Source: Boswellia sacra (Eukaryota > Streptophyta > Magnoliopsida > Sapindales > Burseraceae). Taken from it: a DNA stretch of 64,000 bases. This document shows positions 24,360-36,265 of the stretch, piece after piece. The translations under genes and the position numbers were made by a program. Positions within the stretch are counted from its first letter, which is position 1; every line of letters starts with the position of its first letter. Location of the stretch: NCBI GenBank assembly GCA_013180625.2, contig SNVD02012289.1:558001-622000 (forward strand), given 5' to 3'. The notes under the pieces are model-generated. The model was not told the DNA's origin. It ran no database searches and worked only from the letters and a program-made list of their open reading frames with translations.

Positions 24360-26717
24360 TCATAGTTGCCCTCGACGACTTTTCATGTTTTGAAACCGCT
24401 GCATGATACACTCATTATCAATGTTATCAAACACATCTTTTTCAATGTATACAACCAAGCTATTACTCAACCAACGATCTCCCATTCGATTCCGTAATCG
24501 ATTCTTCACAATATTCATGGCTGAAAATGCCCTCTATACACTAGCAGTTGCAACTGGTAGAATCAATGCTAATGTCATCAATAAATAAACCAATGGATAC
24601 ACCTTGTCTTTCTTTGTCTCAATCATTTTCTTTGCAAGATCACTGATTCCATTCAATTCTGAAAACTCAATGCTAGAACTCACATCCATAATATAAGTCT
24701 CAAGTTGAGTCTCAAGGACCATTAGCTCCATAGCAGAAAATTCTTTTGGATAAAATTGAGCAAGTCGTATCAATTTTTGTTTATTGAAAGCACTAAATGA
24801 ATCATTTGGACATAAGCATGCTAAACAAAGAAGTAACTCAGTGTTTACCTCATTGAAACGACTATTTAGCTCTTGAAGTTGCATATCCAAAATAGAATAG
24901 AATTGGTCAACACGATAATGATGCAGGTATGTCAATTTTTGAGCTCTACGACGTGACCGTCCTCGAGCTAGAAAGATATCATCCATGTTAGGAACATCAA
25001 TGCTATGTTTTATACAAAAAGAAGAAACTCCATTAAACAAATAATCCCACCCCTCATCTCTCATGTTTTGCAATCGTTGTTTGCATAACCCAACCAACTT
25101 CATAGCATTAACAATATCTTGATCTTTTCTTTGCAATGCTTGTGACAATTCATTTGTGAATCCCAAAATCTCTTTCATCAAATGCAAAAGAAAGACAAAA
25201 TCAAAAGCTTGTACAATATCTAACAACACAGTAGCTTCAGACCTTTGTTCAACATTCGATCCATCTTGTGCAATATCATCAAGTACATCAACTATGGATG
25301 AAAACATGTTAAATATGCTTAATAAAGTACCGTAATGTGAACCCCAACGTGTATCACCTGAACGTTTCAAAGTAGTCTCTTGGTTTAGACCCCGCCCACT
25401 TAAAAGATCACCTGAGTTAAGTGCTTCAACAACTGAAATAGCTTGTTTCTCCCTAAGAATATCACGACGTTTACATGAAGCTCCAACAACATTCACAATA
25501 TTACCAACTCTAGTGAAAAAAGTTTGAACTAGAGTATGATTCTTTGCCATTGCCACAAGAGATAATTGAAGTTGATGAGCAAAGCAATGAACATAATAAG
25601 CACACTCATTCTCTTTCATAATAAGTGTTTTAAGACCATTAAATTCACCTTGCATATTACTTGCTCCATCATAACCTTGACCTCTTAATTTAGATATGCT
25701 TAATCCATGTCTAGAAAATAATTCATCAATTGATGCCTTAAGTGAGACTGCAGTGGTACTAGTAACATGCTCAATACCTATAAAACGCTCAACCACATTT
25801 CCTTTCTTGTCCAAATAACGTAACACAATGACCATTTGCTCTTTCATTGATGCATCACGAGACTCGTCAATCAAAATGGAGAATAATGAGTCACCCATCT
25901 CACTAATAATAGCATTGACAGTTTCTGTTGTTGCAGCACTTACAATGTCTTTCTGAATATCTGGTGATGTTAATTTGAGATTTTCTGGAGCATTCTTCAA
26001 TGTAACAGATTTAACATCCTTATCATGGTCAGCAAGAAATGCCAAAAGCTCAAGAAAATTTCCCTTGTTGTTTGAATCCTCAGATTCATCATTGCGCCGA
26101 AATGCAAGCCCTTGTTTCAAAAGAAAGCGAATACAATCAATTGATGCATTCAAGCGAATTCGGTATTCAATGCGAGCTTGGTTCGAATGTCGATGAAAAA
26201 ATGTTTGAATATGTTGGTCTTGCTTTAGTAAAGCTTCACAATTTCTTAAAGCTTGATTATGAGCACTATTAGGACCTCCAACATGAGTTGTTAATCTTTC
26301 TTTCTTTTTCCAATTTTGAAACCCATCACCAACAAATGAGTCACCACCACCTTGTTCTCCAATATCTGGCTTGAAAAGATAGCAACAAAGACAAAAAGCT
26401 GCATCTTTTGCTATGCTATATTCCAACCAAGGTTCATAATCATCAAACCAACCAGGAATGAAGCGTCGAGACACTTTTCCAAATGTTTTAAAAGGAAAAT
26501 TATGGCCCCTAGGTTGACATGGACCCCTTTGCCAATATGCTCTTCGTACTTGGTCTCGAATATTAGGATTATAATAAAAAATTCTAGGACGTAAACCCGG
26601 ATCAGCTGGAAGATTTGATAAATCAATTTCTACCCCATCAATATTTGGTTTGGGGCCATTATCATTTTTCTCATGAGGAAGCGACAACTCTCGTTTTCTT
26701 TTAAAATACTTTTCTAT
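24360..26717 (-). pseudogene. hAT transposase (zf-TTF/DUF4371 type, ZMYM1-like), start lost and one stop
   Basis: A single long frame of about 785 codons on the minus strand is interrupted only twice. Domain order: an N-terminal TTF-type zinc-finger region (WLEYSIAKDAAFCLCCYLF), the DUF4371 catalytic core with ILIDESRD and GYDGASNM (expected catalytic Asp residues) and CFAHQLQL, then the hAT C-terminal dimerisation segment. The expected initiator before EKYFKRKRELSLP reads ATA at 26715-26717 instead of ATG. The conserved E of ATASVERAFS is replaced by a TAG stop at 24534-24536. The frame then continues 57 residues (RAFSAMNIVKNRLRNRMGD...) to a natural stop at 24360-24362. Both lesions are single-codon changes; the catalytic core is intact. 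A TTG-initiated or read-through product is conceivable but the copy is probably inactive. Confidence 0.9.
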
Positions 26718-26744
26718 GCTGTTTTCAAAATTAAATTTAAATGT

Positions 26745-27500
26745 TAAATCAATGAATAATGAAATTATGTTTCCAACAAAAAGTATAAAACTTTAGATTA
26801 TAACTAATTAACTATCATTCAAATATTATAAAAGTTATTAGTATAATGAATAAAGGTATACATAATATCTTTCTTAGCAAAAATATTAAAACCTTAGCTT
26901 ATGACTTATTAACTATCTAATGAATAAACTGACATAATATATTCAACTAATTAATAAATAGATTATGTTTCTAAGCAAAGTTAATAAACCCTTATTTTAT
27001 GACTCATTAATTATCTAATGAATAAATGTGTGTGTGTGTGTTCATATTATATATATAACTAATTAATAATTAGATTATGTTTCTAATTAAGCAAAAGCAA
27101 TAAAACTTTAGATTATCACTAATTAAATATCAATTGAATTTTATATATGTTGTGAGGCTACTAGCTTAATGAATAATTTTATATATTAACCTAATTAATA
27201 AATAGATTATATTATAAGCAAAAGTAATAAAACCTTAGATTTTCACTAATTAATTATCAATTAAATTTTTTATATTTTATTAGCCTAATGAATACATTAT
27301 ACATGTATTTATTAAACTAATTAATAAATAGGTTATGTTTTATACATTAGATTATCATAATTAACTACCATTTAAATATAATGTGTTACTAAACTAATGA
27401 ATAATTGTAGATATTCATCCAATTAGTAAATAGATTATTTTCTAAGCAAAAATAATAAAAGTTTAGATTATCACTAATTGACATAATTTGAATATTGGAT
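26745..27500. repeat. Seven degenerate ~110-bp tandem repeats in the hAT element
   Basis: A motif like ATAAAACTTTAGATTATCAC plus TAATTAACTATC recurs near 26787, 26888, 26986, 27108, 27228, 27336 and 27449, each followed by an AT-rich 'AATGAATAA' stretch. Subterminal repeats are typical transposase-binding regions in hAT elements; that role here is inference. Confidence 0.7.
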
Positions 27501-28405
27501 ATGTTATTAAATATGCAAATTTCACAAAGTAATAATATGAATACCATAAAAAAATCAAGTAGATAAGTGAAAATGAGTTCTCAAATAACAATAAAAGAAT
27601 GAAGAGAATTAAAAACACTAATAATTTACCTCAAATTTAAGGTCTTGATGGAGAAATGTCCAAAGTAGGGTTACTTTATAGGAATTTTATGACTTGAAGT
27701 AATTAAAAAAGGCAAAAAAAGGATAAAGTAATAGAAGTGGGAATCAAACTCCACAAGTGGACAGCCATCATGTGAGCTCACGGTGCAGTGAGAGCTGAGA
27801 TGCCAGAGGGTGAGATTGAGAGAGCTCTGAAAATGATGTGGTGTGGGGACCGTTCTTTAGAAAAATTGGGAAGAAAGAGTAAAGGTAGGAGGTGAGTTAT
27901 ATGGTTTTTTATTTGAATAAGTAATATAAAACTTGGAGTGGGCCAATGTTTGTCAAATTGGGTAGTAAAAAAAAGTTTAAGTAGGCTGCTTTTAAACAAG
28001 TGTATTATTGAAGCCCAAAAGAATGAGACAAGTCCAAATTTTAACAAATAATGAGAGGTCCAATAAAAATGAAATGGCTTGACTCTTAATATGTCCACAA
28101 GCCCATACGCCCACAAGTCCATACGTAGAAGTCTCTGCATTTTTCAAATTCAGTGGGGGCAATTGCCCCCACTCGTCCCAATGTCCCTCCGTCCCTGTTC
28201 ATTCCTGGCTGAGTCTTGGGTGCAGCGTGCTGCCTTTGCCCAAGGGGCATAAGCCAGTTCAGCTACAGCAGCTGAATTGGCTTCTGACCATTGGGTCACA
28301 TCGTATGGCGCAGCGATGTATTAAAGACTCTCTCTTCTTTCCTTCCTCTATTGCTTTAAGCACTTAGCTTTGTGACCTGCTCCAACACAAATGAATCAAG
28401 CATAT

Positions 28406-29613
28406 CTAAGATTCAATTGTTCTATCTAGAACTGTTGTTTGCCTTCCATTTCTCACCTGTAAACTTAGGCAGTGAACTGTAAGCCTCTCTGCATGGTTCT
28501 CACCTTGTCTCTCTAGAGCTAGGGTTTTTACTCTGTATAGTTTATAGTTTTCAAGTTCTACACCCCAGTTTCTTTTTGCAAATAAACTAATATCTGTAAT
28601 TCCAATCTTGGGGTTATTGTTAACAATTTCCTTAATCTTGCAGGCAAGCCAAGGTGCTGTTGCCTCATGGTTTTTCTGCACGCTTTGGCAGTCATGTACA
28701 TTGTTGAAAGTCTTGATCTTGAAGCTTTTAATGATTTTCGACATCTGTTAAGCATGGAGTCTCCATGGATAACCTTCCCCCTTACACTTTACAGTGACCC
28801 TATCATTGTTATTCTTCATCTTATTGATCACTATATATTCCCTTAAAACCAGTCTAAAATAGCGCACATCATTGAAAACACCCTTGACTGCCAATTTGAA
28901 ATCTTTATTGGTGTCTGCATTGAACTTCCTCTTTTTCATTTTCTTTGATATCCTTGCAACAAGCCTTTCATCCTCACTAGACCCATTGCCAATGAAATCA
29001 TCATCTGTGGAGTTGTAGTCAGATGGATGACCATCAAAACTTGCATCAGATAGATTTTCTGTCTCTAAGTTAGTATCAGAATTTGGAGCTTGTGAAGTGT
29101 GCCCCTCAGAGTTGTGCTCTTGGCTTCCTTCCACCATATTAACCTGGCCTTCCTCATTATCAAACATATGTGAAGTTGCACCTCTTTCCTGCACTGAGTC
29201 ATCACTCCACCACACCTGACCCTCTAACACTTCAATCTCTTGTAGTTGCGAAGTGCATTAGGAACAGGATTGGGTGTATGACCACTGCAACCAGGTTGGT
29301 GGCCATGTTCTATCATGGCAAGTTGCTCAGCCTATGTTCCGTTTGGGATCACTGTTCACATCATGCAGTTAAACCCCATCTCTTCAAACTCATCGAATAC
29401 TTTGGATCAGCTGTTTATCAGTTTTGATATTAGGGTTCTCAGGTTGCCATGGTACAATAACTTGGACCTGAAACTGCTCATCATCTCTTACAGGCAAACC
29501 ACACGCAACCATATTTGCCTCTGCAATCAACTTATCTAGACTATAGAAAAAGGGATCGAATCCCACTAGTTGATGAACCTTTCCATACATTCGAATTCTA
29601 AGAACAAACTCAC
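28406..29613 (-). pseudogene. MULE (Mutator-like) transposase N-terminal fragment
   Basis: On the minus strand, an N-terminal region (GKVHQLVGFDPFFYSLDK, from about 29590) is followed by an acidic linker. Next comes a Mutator DNA-binding-like domain (FKLAVKGVFNDVRYF ... VKCKGEGYPWRLHA), then SFKIKTFNNVHDCQS and the segment APWLACKIKEIVNNNP. A TAA at 28745-28750 replaces the Ser expected after WRLHA, with the frame continuing beyond. Further breaks occur around 29390. Similarity stops after KTLALER, so the DDE catalytic domain and SWIM finger are absent. It is a dead fragment between the hAT element and the duplicated array. No Mutator inverted repeats were identified. Confidence 0.7.
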
Positions 29614-31030
29614 TGCAAAAATAGGGTGGACATGCATATCACCTTACTACTTCAACAAGCAACAAGCAAACCAATAAAAAAAGGCTACTACCAAGGTACA
29701 AATAAACAAAAACACAACAATTCGACGTTCTAAAGAAAATACTACCTCAGTTATGCTCTCAAACAACAATATAATACAATGTTTTCACCCAAAAAAAATC
29801 AAAACTTTTAATCACGACAACATGCAAGTTTTAATGATTATCCATCAAAATAAAATCAGACACCTGTATGCATATCTTTCATCTTCACATGCATGTCAAC
29901 TTATTATTATGAAACAGTATTCAACCAACAACTGGTGTAATACTGCAAGTCGCCCAAAAAAAAAAAAAAAAAGGCAACAACCAATAAAGAAACTAACCTA
30001 CAACATAACAATTAATATGCATTCATCAATGGCTACTACGACATCAAACTTTTTTACCATAACAACAATATATTTTATTGATATCTATCAAAGTTAACAC
30101 TTTTGTGCATATATACGACCTATTCACGGGATTTTCATCGATCGGTCAAAACTTTTAACCATTCAAAGGTCATTTTCACAGGTTTAATAATAAAAAAAAA
30201 AGTTCACTCCTTCACTACGGGATATTCAATTGATTTTTGTCAAAAGCATGGTTCCTTTAACAAAAAAAGACCCATTACAATGAAGTTCCATCAACAATAG
30301 GCCAAACCCTTTTTCAACAGAAACCTTTTTTGCCAAGCAACATCCATTCTCGCAAGCATGCAAAACAGAATATAAAATAATGCATGCAAACAACTTTGAT
30401 TCCAGGGAACCGCAGGTGCTAGAATTACCTTAGGTTGATCACCGATGAACTCTTCCCTTTTCCTTCAACCTCCCTTATGTCACTGACTCCGAACGACGAT
30501 GCATCTCTCACACTTGAATGAAAGTTTAATAGTCTTTCCCCTTTCGCGCGTTTTCTACTATAATGCTAAGGTGTTTTGACAATGAAAGTGGCTTGAAGCT
30601 TTTCTTGTACAGCTTTGACTTCTGTATGTTAAAAAAAAAAAAAATCAAAGAAAATAAAGTTTGCTTAGGTTTGTCTTATGAACCGTGGTTTGCTGAGGTG
30701 GAGTATTTTTTAAAATTTGATTTGACTACTTAATTTAAGCACTGTTCTTTATGCACAATTCTTTTATTATTTTAATTTTATTTAAATTGATTTTCAATAA
30801 TATGCTACCTCCGTCAAACTTAATGCTAGCAATCAAATTTCAAGAGGCACTTTATATTTATTAGAGTTACAGAAAAAATATTTTTTTAACGACTTATTAT
30901 CCCTAAAAGAAAATCTCAATAAGACAACGGAAAGTAGCTTTGTCAATAGCATTAAATAGCCTATATATTACGTATAATATAACCCTAAGCATAAACGACG
31001 AAACGATTAAAACTTAAAATAAGGTTTGCG
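29614..31030. other. Upstream spacer of F-box copy A; left edge of the duplicated array near 30010
   Basis: From about 30010 the sequence matches 47645-48530 closely (shared landmarks: CATTCATCAATGG, ATATACGACCTATTCACGGG, the CTAGAATTACCTTAGG tract). This copy carries about 130 bp (near 30707-30830) that is absent from the other. No coding gene is seen. Left of 30010 the sequence is A-rich and unassigned. Confidence 0.7.
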
Positions 31031-32206
31031 ATGACGGCCAGGGGCAGCTTGAAATTGAAGACGAAGAAGGTGGTTACAAGGTAATCAACATGGTCCAGTC
31101 TCCCTAGGGATATCGTAAGCTTAATAACCAAACGTCTTCATTATGTGGATCAAATTCGTTTTTGGGCTGTATGCAAGATTTGGAGAGCAGCAGAGATCGA
31201 GAAGCATGCTGATAAATTGCCGTGGGTGATGATCTATGATGCCTGCTCCTGTTTTCTCTACAACCCTTATGAGAAACGGAAATACACCGTCTTCAAAAGC
31301 ACGAATATAGAGACTTTTGATGGTGCAAAGGCTCTTGAAGTAAAATATGGTTGGGTACTTTTCTCCAATTACAAAACCAAGTCTCTCTTCTTCTACAATC
31401 TGTTTACTAATAAAATGATCATAGGAGTACCAAAATTACATCGTTCATTCGGGGCAGCAACTTTCTCCACAAGCCCACTTTCTCCGGATTGTATGGTATT
31501 TGTACTGAGAGTAGATTGGCCAGGAAATTATTGCACAATCAAAATATGTAAACTTGGTGATAAAAAGTGGACCAAGAATCGTTTTAAGTATGATAATGAT
31601 GACTTCGATGTTTTTTTGACTAGCAGACATCAAGTAGGGTTCCTAAATGCGGTATATGTAGAAGGAGTTCTCTACTATCGTTTTCCCTCAACAATCGGTA
31701 GCTTTCATACTGCAAGAAAAGTGTGGAAAACCCATCCCTATCCTGAAAAACAATTAGGTTGGGATGAAGATTTGAAGGACCACCTGATCGAGCCGGAGGG
31801 AGATCTTTTGCTAGTTTATAAAACTATTATGAGAGGAGGAGAAGACGAGAGTTGTGAGTGGAATGTTGTGAGATGTGATCCGTCAAAGATGAATTGGTTG
31901 GAAGTTGAAAGATTTGACAATGGAGCCTTATTCTTTGGTGGTGAAATAACCATCTTCGTTCCAGAGACGGGGACAAGTAAGTTGGCAAATACATTTCATT
32001 ATAGAGTAGCTTCTATTGACCGTGTTACATTGTTCGATTGCACGTGCTTTGATAAGGCGCAATCACGTCAACGTCGACCTCGATCCCTATATCTTCCTTG
32101 CCTCTATGATCGGAATTGGCATTGCCGCGTCAATCGGAATGGGAATGGCCTGGACTACTTTACCAAGGATATTTGGATTCAACCTCCTCAACTACCTTAT
32201 TTATAG
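31031..32206 (+). pseudogene. F-box/DUF295 gene copy A, early stop
   Basis: The reading frame matches the intact copy at 54234 over its full length (392 codons), with a single nonsense change. Codon 18, GAA (Glu) in copies B, C and D, is TAA at 31082-31084. The stop falls before the F-box (residues about 21-60), so no F-box protein can be made from the normal start. The next in-frame Met lies past the F-box. Everything downstream is open, including the C-terminal WIQPPQ segment. Its upstream 1 kb is of the C type, not the ClpR3 promoter type of B and D. The lesion could be recent. Confidence 0.85.
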
Positions 32207-33316
32207 TGTTTTTTTTTTTATGCAGCCCATTATTTGTACGGTGGATTTAATCATTACCATTAGTATATTATATTTGATTCAAGACAGCAAAGGTTTTGTT
32301 AAGATTATTAGCAAATTCTCTCAATTGTGTCAACAAAACCAGTACTTTTAATGAAATTTTCAAGTAAATTATATAAATTAACATTTATAAATTAAGTTTG
32401 ATTTTTGAAACTCATGCCCTCCTTGTCTTAGTCACTCGGAAGAATTTGGGGAGGTCTCGATTCAACCTCCTCAACAACATTGTTCATTGTTTTTTTTTTG
32501 GTTCCTTTTTCTTTTTCTTATTAGTATTATTACTGTCTGAAGCAACTTTTCTACTCAGTGTCATTAGTATGTTCCCTATTTACCGAACTACTAAACGACG
32601 GATAGATGCATGACTACACATCTGAAGCTTCTGAATACTCATTATCCAGTTTGAGCATATATTTCACATCTCTCTTAGACATTGATTTAACTCCATAACT
32701 TTTGTTTCAGGAGTTGGATGGTAAATTTTTATGTAAGTGAGAAGTTCGATTGAGATAAAAAATGGAAAAAAATTGTTTGAAATCATACAAAAGCAGCAAT
32801 GAAAGCACAAACTATGTATAACATGATATAGAACTCAAATTTGAAACTTCAAAAAGTCAAGTTGCATTTAACTACTTCTCAATTTCTCTTTGTATGAATA
32901 ATAATATTGCTCACCATAATATCATCACTGGAGATCAATCTTTCAACCAGCTCCAGGTAAAAAGTCCTCCCTAATATTGCCATCTTGTTGCACCTTTAAG
33001 CATCTCCACAACATGTCATCACAACTGCTGGTTCTTTATCCAGCTGGATGACCCACCAAAATCTTTCTTCTTCAATGAATTCACAAGAAAATAAATTACT
33101 TTTATCATGAATCAGTTTTCGTGGATCTGGAAAATATTTTCATCGAAGCCATTGCAAATGCAAATTGCATCTAGCTTTACTGCATCACACCCTTCATATG
33201 AAAAGAATGAAGCAGAAAAGTTTCCACCATATCAGCAACTTGACTATTATGCATCAATGATTCTATCTTGGCAAAAAGAAATTACTTCTAGTACGTATCA
33301 ACCAAAGGGAAAATTA
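32207..33316. other. Spacer between F-box A and ClpR3-like copy A
   Basis: This is F-box 3' flank and ClpR3 3' flank, repeated with small changes at 39226-40318, 49709-50848 and 55413-56499. It contains only short unrelated open frames. Confidence 0.7.
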
Positions 33317-35324
33317 TTATCCGGCTAAAGCTTTGATGCCAGCCTTCTTGTCCCATTCCTCTGGAGGAGCAACATCTACCATAATTGTTTCCTGACCATG
33401 CCAAAGAACCTGGAACGAATATTTGAGAGTTTAGCCCACTCACACGCAAAAAACATAATACCATGTGGAGCATGAGCAAAACCTGTACAAATTTATCTAC
33501 AGAAATTACCTTGTCAATGACCCAAATTCGTTGGCTCTTGTAGCATCCATATAAAATGTTCTTTTCATCACATTAGCTACTGTCTCCTCTGACTATTGGA
33601 AGGTTGCAAGTGTATGATTAATTCTCTAATTTTTCTTAGTTAAATATTCATCCGAAAAAAGGTTTAATGTAATGAACCATACATTTTCAGTGCTCGGCCA
33701 GAAGTTTTACCAGAATATACCTGTTTGTTATTGCCTGCAGAAAAAATTTAATTTTTCAACAACATAATTCTTGTTAACATAAAAGTTATCAGAAGAGGAC
33801 GCAAAGAAAATCAGTGCAGACTGCCTCCACACTGCAATCATAATCGCAACCTTTATATTTAGAGAGTAGGACCCAGTAAAGAACCGAAAGTGACAAAGTA
33901 TCCAGGTGCCCCATAAGAATTTCATTCTTTTTTAAAATTTAATACACACACACACACACACACACACTAAAAAAAATTAAGTCTAATAAGGTCAATTAAC
34001 CTCTTTCGCACAAATGAGAACATCACTAGCAGGCATCAACCCAGATGATGGGACACGGGGCTGTTGAATCATGGATGAAACAGAGTTCATGTGACACTTG
34101 ACATCATACAATAGAGAGTATATAAGCATCAAACGCATGGAACAAGTGTAAAATACCAATCAAACCTTTGGCATGAGGCATCATAAACTGTTTTCCCTTC
34201 CTTCCTGCAACTAGTAGTAGACAAGCCTGGCCAATAGCAGCTTCAACACCAACTGTATGTATCTGGCATATGAAGAACAGCCATAACGGCAAAAACATAA
34301 AAATCAAAATTTAAAAACATTAATTCATACTATTGTTCTTTCACAGAACAAAACTCTATCATAAGCTTGTAGGAGGATTCAGACAACCAAAGACCTCAAA
34401 CAACAATGGCAACAAAAATTGCTCACGTTCATGCTGTCACTTAAAACTTCACCATTCGTTATCAATTAGCAAGATACTTCTGTCCACGTCTTATCACATC
34501 AGACCAGCAGCATCAACAACCAACAACCATTATCAAGTTTATTAAATATAAATTACCCAAATTTATTTAGATAAATAAATCTAGCAAGTTTAGAAAATGG
34601 GAAGTCACCTCATCTTTTAACTGCATCATTGAATCATAACTGGCAAAAGCCTTCTGTGTACATCCCAACCTGATTGGTAAGCATTTTGAATGAAATAAAA
34701 GAGTCAATTAAAATATAAAAACAAACAAATACTTGTACACAAAAAAGGAAGATCGACAATTAAGGAGCAGCAAGATTTATAAAGGCCCTGTGTATATATA
34801 AATCTTGGTTCTAAAAACTGAATCCAGGTTTCATCAATATACCCAAAACACTAAAACAGAATTGGTATGAATCCAGAAAATCAAATCCAATCACAGTTGT
34901 GCAAATTTACAAAATTGTCAGAAAATATATCAATACATGAAATATAAAACACATTCACAATCAGAAATAGAATGCAAAACCTGCACAACCATAATAGACA
35001 AACCTATGTCAGAAAGAAACAGTAAACTCACCCACTTTATTCTTCCAAGAAATGATTTAAAAAAAAAAAAAAGATAAATAAAAACTAAAATATGCCCCAC
35101 TATAGGTGAAGCAGTATGATACACAAGTTTCAATTGCATTGAAAACTTGCATATTTTCCATACATATTGATTTTTAATGGAACATTTAGAGAAATAAGTT
35201 TTTAAAGATTCAGAAGTAAAGATCACTGATTCACCGTCATCACCAGTTGTCCCTGTTGAATTTATATAGAGATATTTGGTTCTTTGGGATCCATCCACTG
35301 CAAGTACATCAGTTCAGCAACAAG

Positions 35325-36211
35325 AAGTTCTGTTGAGGGACATAGTTCTTCCACTGGGATTAATAGTAATTTTTAAAGACTTTAAACCACCTCCAAATTT
35401 AGAGGAATTAATGGTACAATATTATATAGGAAGAACTATGTCCCTAGATCAATTGATGTTGCTGAAGGAGTTGCGGGTGTTAAAACTATCATTTTGCCTT
35501 GAATTTGAGCAGTTACCTCCTTTGGGAAAATTACCATCCCTTGTATCACTCTATGTGTCAAATATGAAAAAGGTGAAAAGCTTGGGCACCGAATTTTCTG
35601 GCAGAGAATTTGATGGCAGTGACACTATCTTCCCAAAATTGAGAACTCTAGAGTTTAATAGTATGGATGTATGGAAAAAGCAGGAAGATATTACAATCAT
35701 GCCAAGTCTTCATTCATTGACAATTGCACAATGCGAGAAATTAGAGGCCTTGCCAGATAACATTCTTAAGACAACAACACTGCAAAAGTTGGACATCTAC
35801 AAGTGCCCTCTTCTGGATGAACATTACAATAAGAAGAAAGAACAAGACTGGTCCAAAATCTCTAACATTCCTAACATCAAAATTGATGGTGAGTTTGTGC
35901 AAAGAGATGGAAAGTATATACTGAAGGTGCTGAATCAGAAACAACAAGGCAGGCAGGTAAAACCAGAACAACCACAACAATCTACAGCAAAAAGGCCTGT
36001 AAGTCCTTGGCAAGCATCAGAACCACCACAAAAGCCTTTAGGTCCACGGCAAGCATTAGAACCACCACAAATGCCTTTACGTCCACCGCTAGCACCAGAA
36101 CGACGACAAAGGCCTCTAGCACCAGAACGACGACAAAGGCCTCTACCACCAGAACGACGACAAGGGCCTCTAGCACCGGAACAACGACAATGGCCTCGAG
36201 CACCAGAATGA
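35325..36211 (+). pseudogene. CC-NBS-LRR resistance gene 3' fragment with Pro/Arg/Gln tail, copy A
   Basis: The plus strand encodes the last leucine-rich repeats of an RGA-type NLR: PPPNLEELMVQYY, LKELRVLKLSFC, LPPLGKLPSLVSLYV, MPSLHSLTIAQCEKLEALPD and TTLQKLDIYKCPLL, ending near WSKISNIPNIKIDGEFVQ. It then runs into a low-complexity tail of RPLAPERRQ-type repeats to a TGA at 36209-36211. The NB-ARC and CC parts are absent and no plausible ATG precedes it. The frame enters directly from antisense ClpR3-like exon 3, so it is a captured 3' piece rather than a gene. A near-identical copy lies at 58498-59381. Confidence 0.8.
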
Positions 36212-36265
36212 CGACAAAGTACTCCAGCATCAGAACGACGACAAAGGCCTCTAGGTCCATGGTCA
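36000..36265. repeat. 27-bp minisatellite, copy A
   Basis: A unit like GCCTCTAGCACCAGAACGAC plus GACAAAG recurs about ten times with substitutions and encodes RPLAPERRQ on the plus strand. Because the unit length is a multiple of three, several frames on both strands stay open; those are by-products. Confidence 0.85.

Larger units (their letters stand above)
23660..28205 (-). mobile_element. 4.5-kb hAT transposon (23668-28197) with 8-bp target duplication
   Basis: The element starts CAGTGGCGTAGCCAG at 23668. It ends ...CCTCCGTCCCTG at 28197, whose reverse complement is CAGGGACGGAGG. Both ends continue inward to a G-rich GAGGGCAA / GGGGGCAA block. A perfect 8-bp duplication TTCATTCC lies at 23660-23667 and 28198-28205, the hAT signature. 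The transposase gene lies on the minus strand. The region between its start and the right end contains seven degenerate tandem repeats. A second TIR-like sequence, CAGGGACGGAGCCAG, occurs internally at 23915. The intact ends and perfect duplication suggest a fairly young insertion that could still move if a related transposase acts in trans. Confidence 0.92.

Noticed and set aside
28406..29613. Possible full MULE transposon
   Set aside because: Only the N-terminal part is present and no inverted repeats or 9-bp target duplication were found.
32016..32351. Plus-strand open frame overlapping the end of F-box A, conserved in the other copies, with hydrophobic stretches
   Set aside because: It is the alternative frame of the F-box C-terminus; conservation simply follows from DNA identity between recent copies.
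33940..33967. CRISPR-like or regulatory array at the (CA)n tract
   Set aside because: It is a plain CA microsatellite of variable length in the four units.
35276..36211. Functional small LRR protein of about 310 aa
   Set aside because: The frame begins at a non-ATG codon in antisense ClpR3-like sequence and lacks NB-ARC; better read as a captured fragment.
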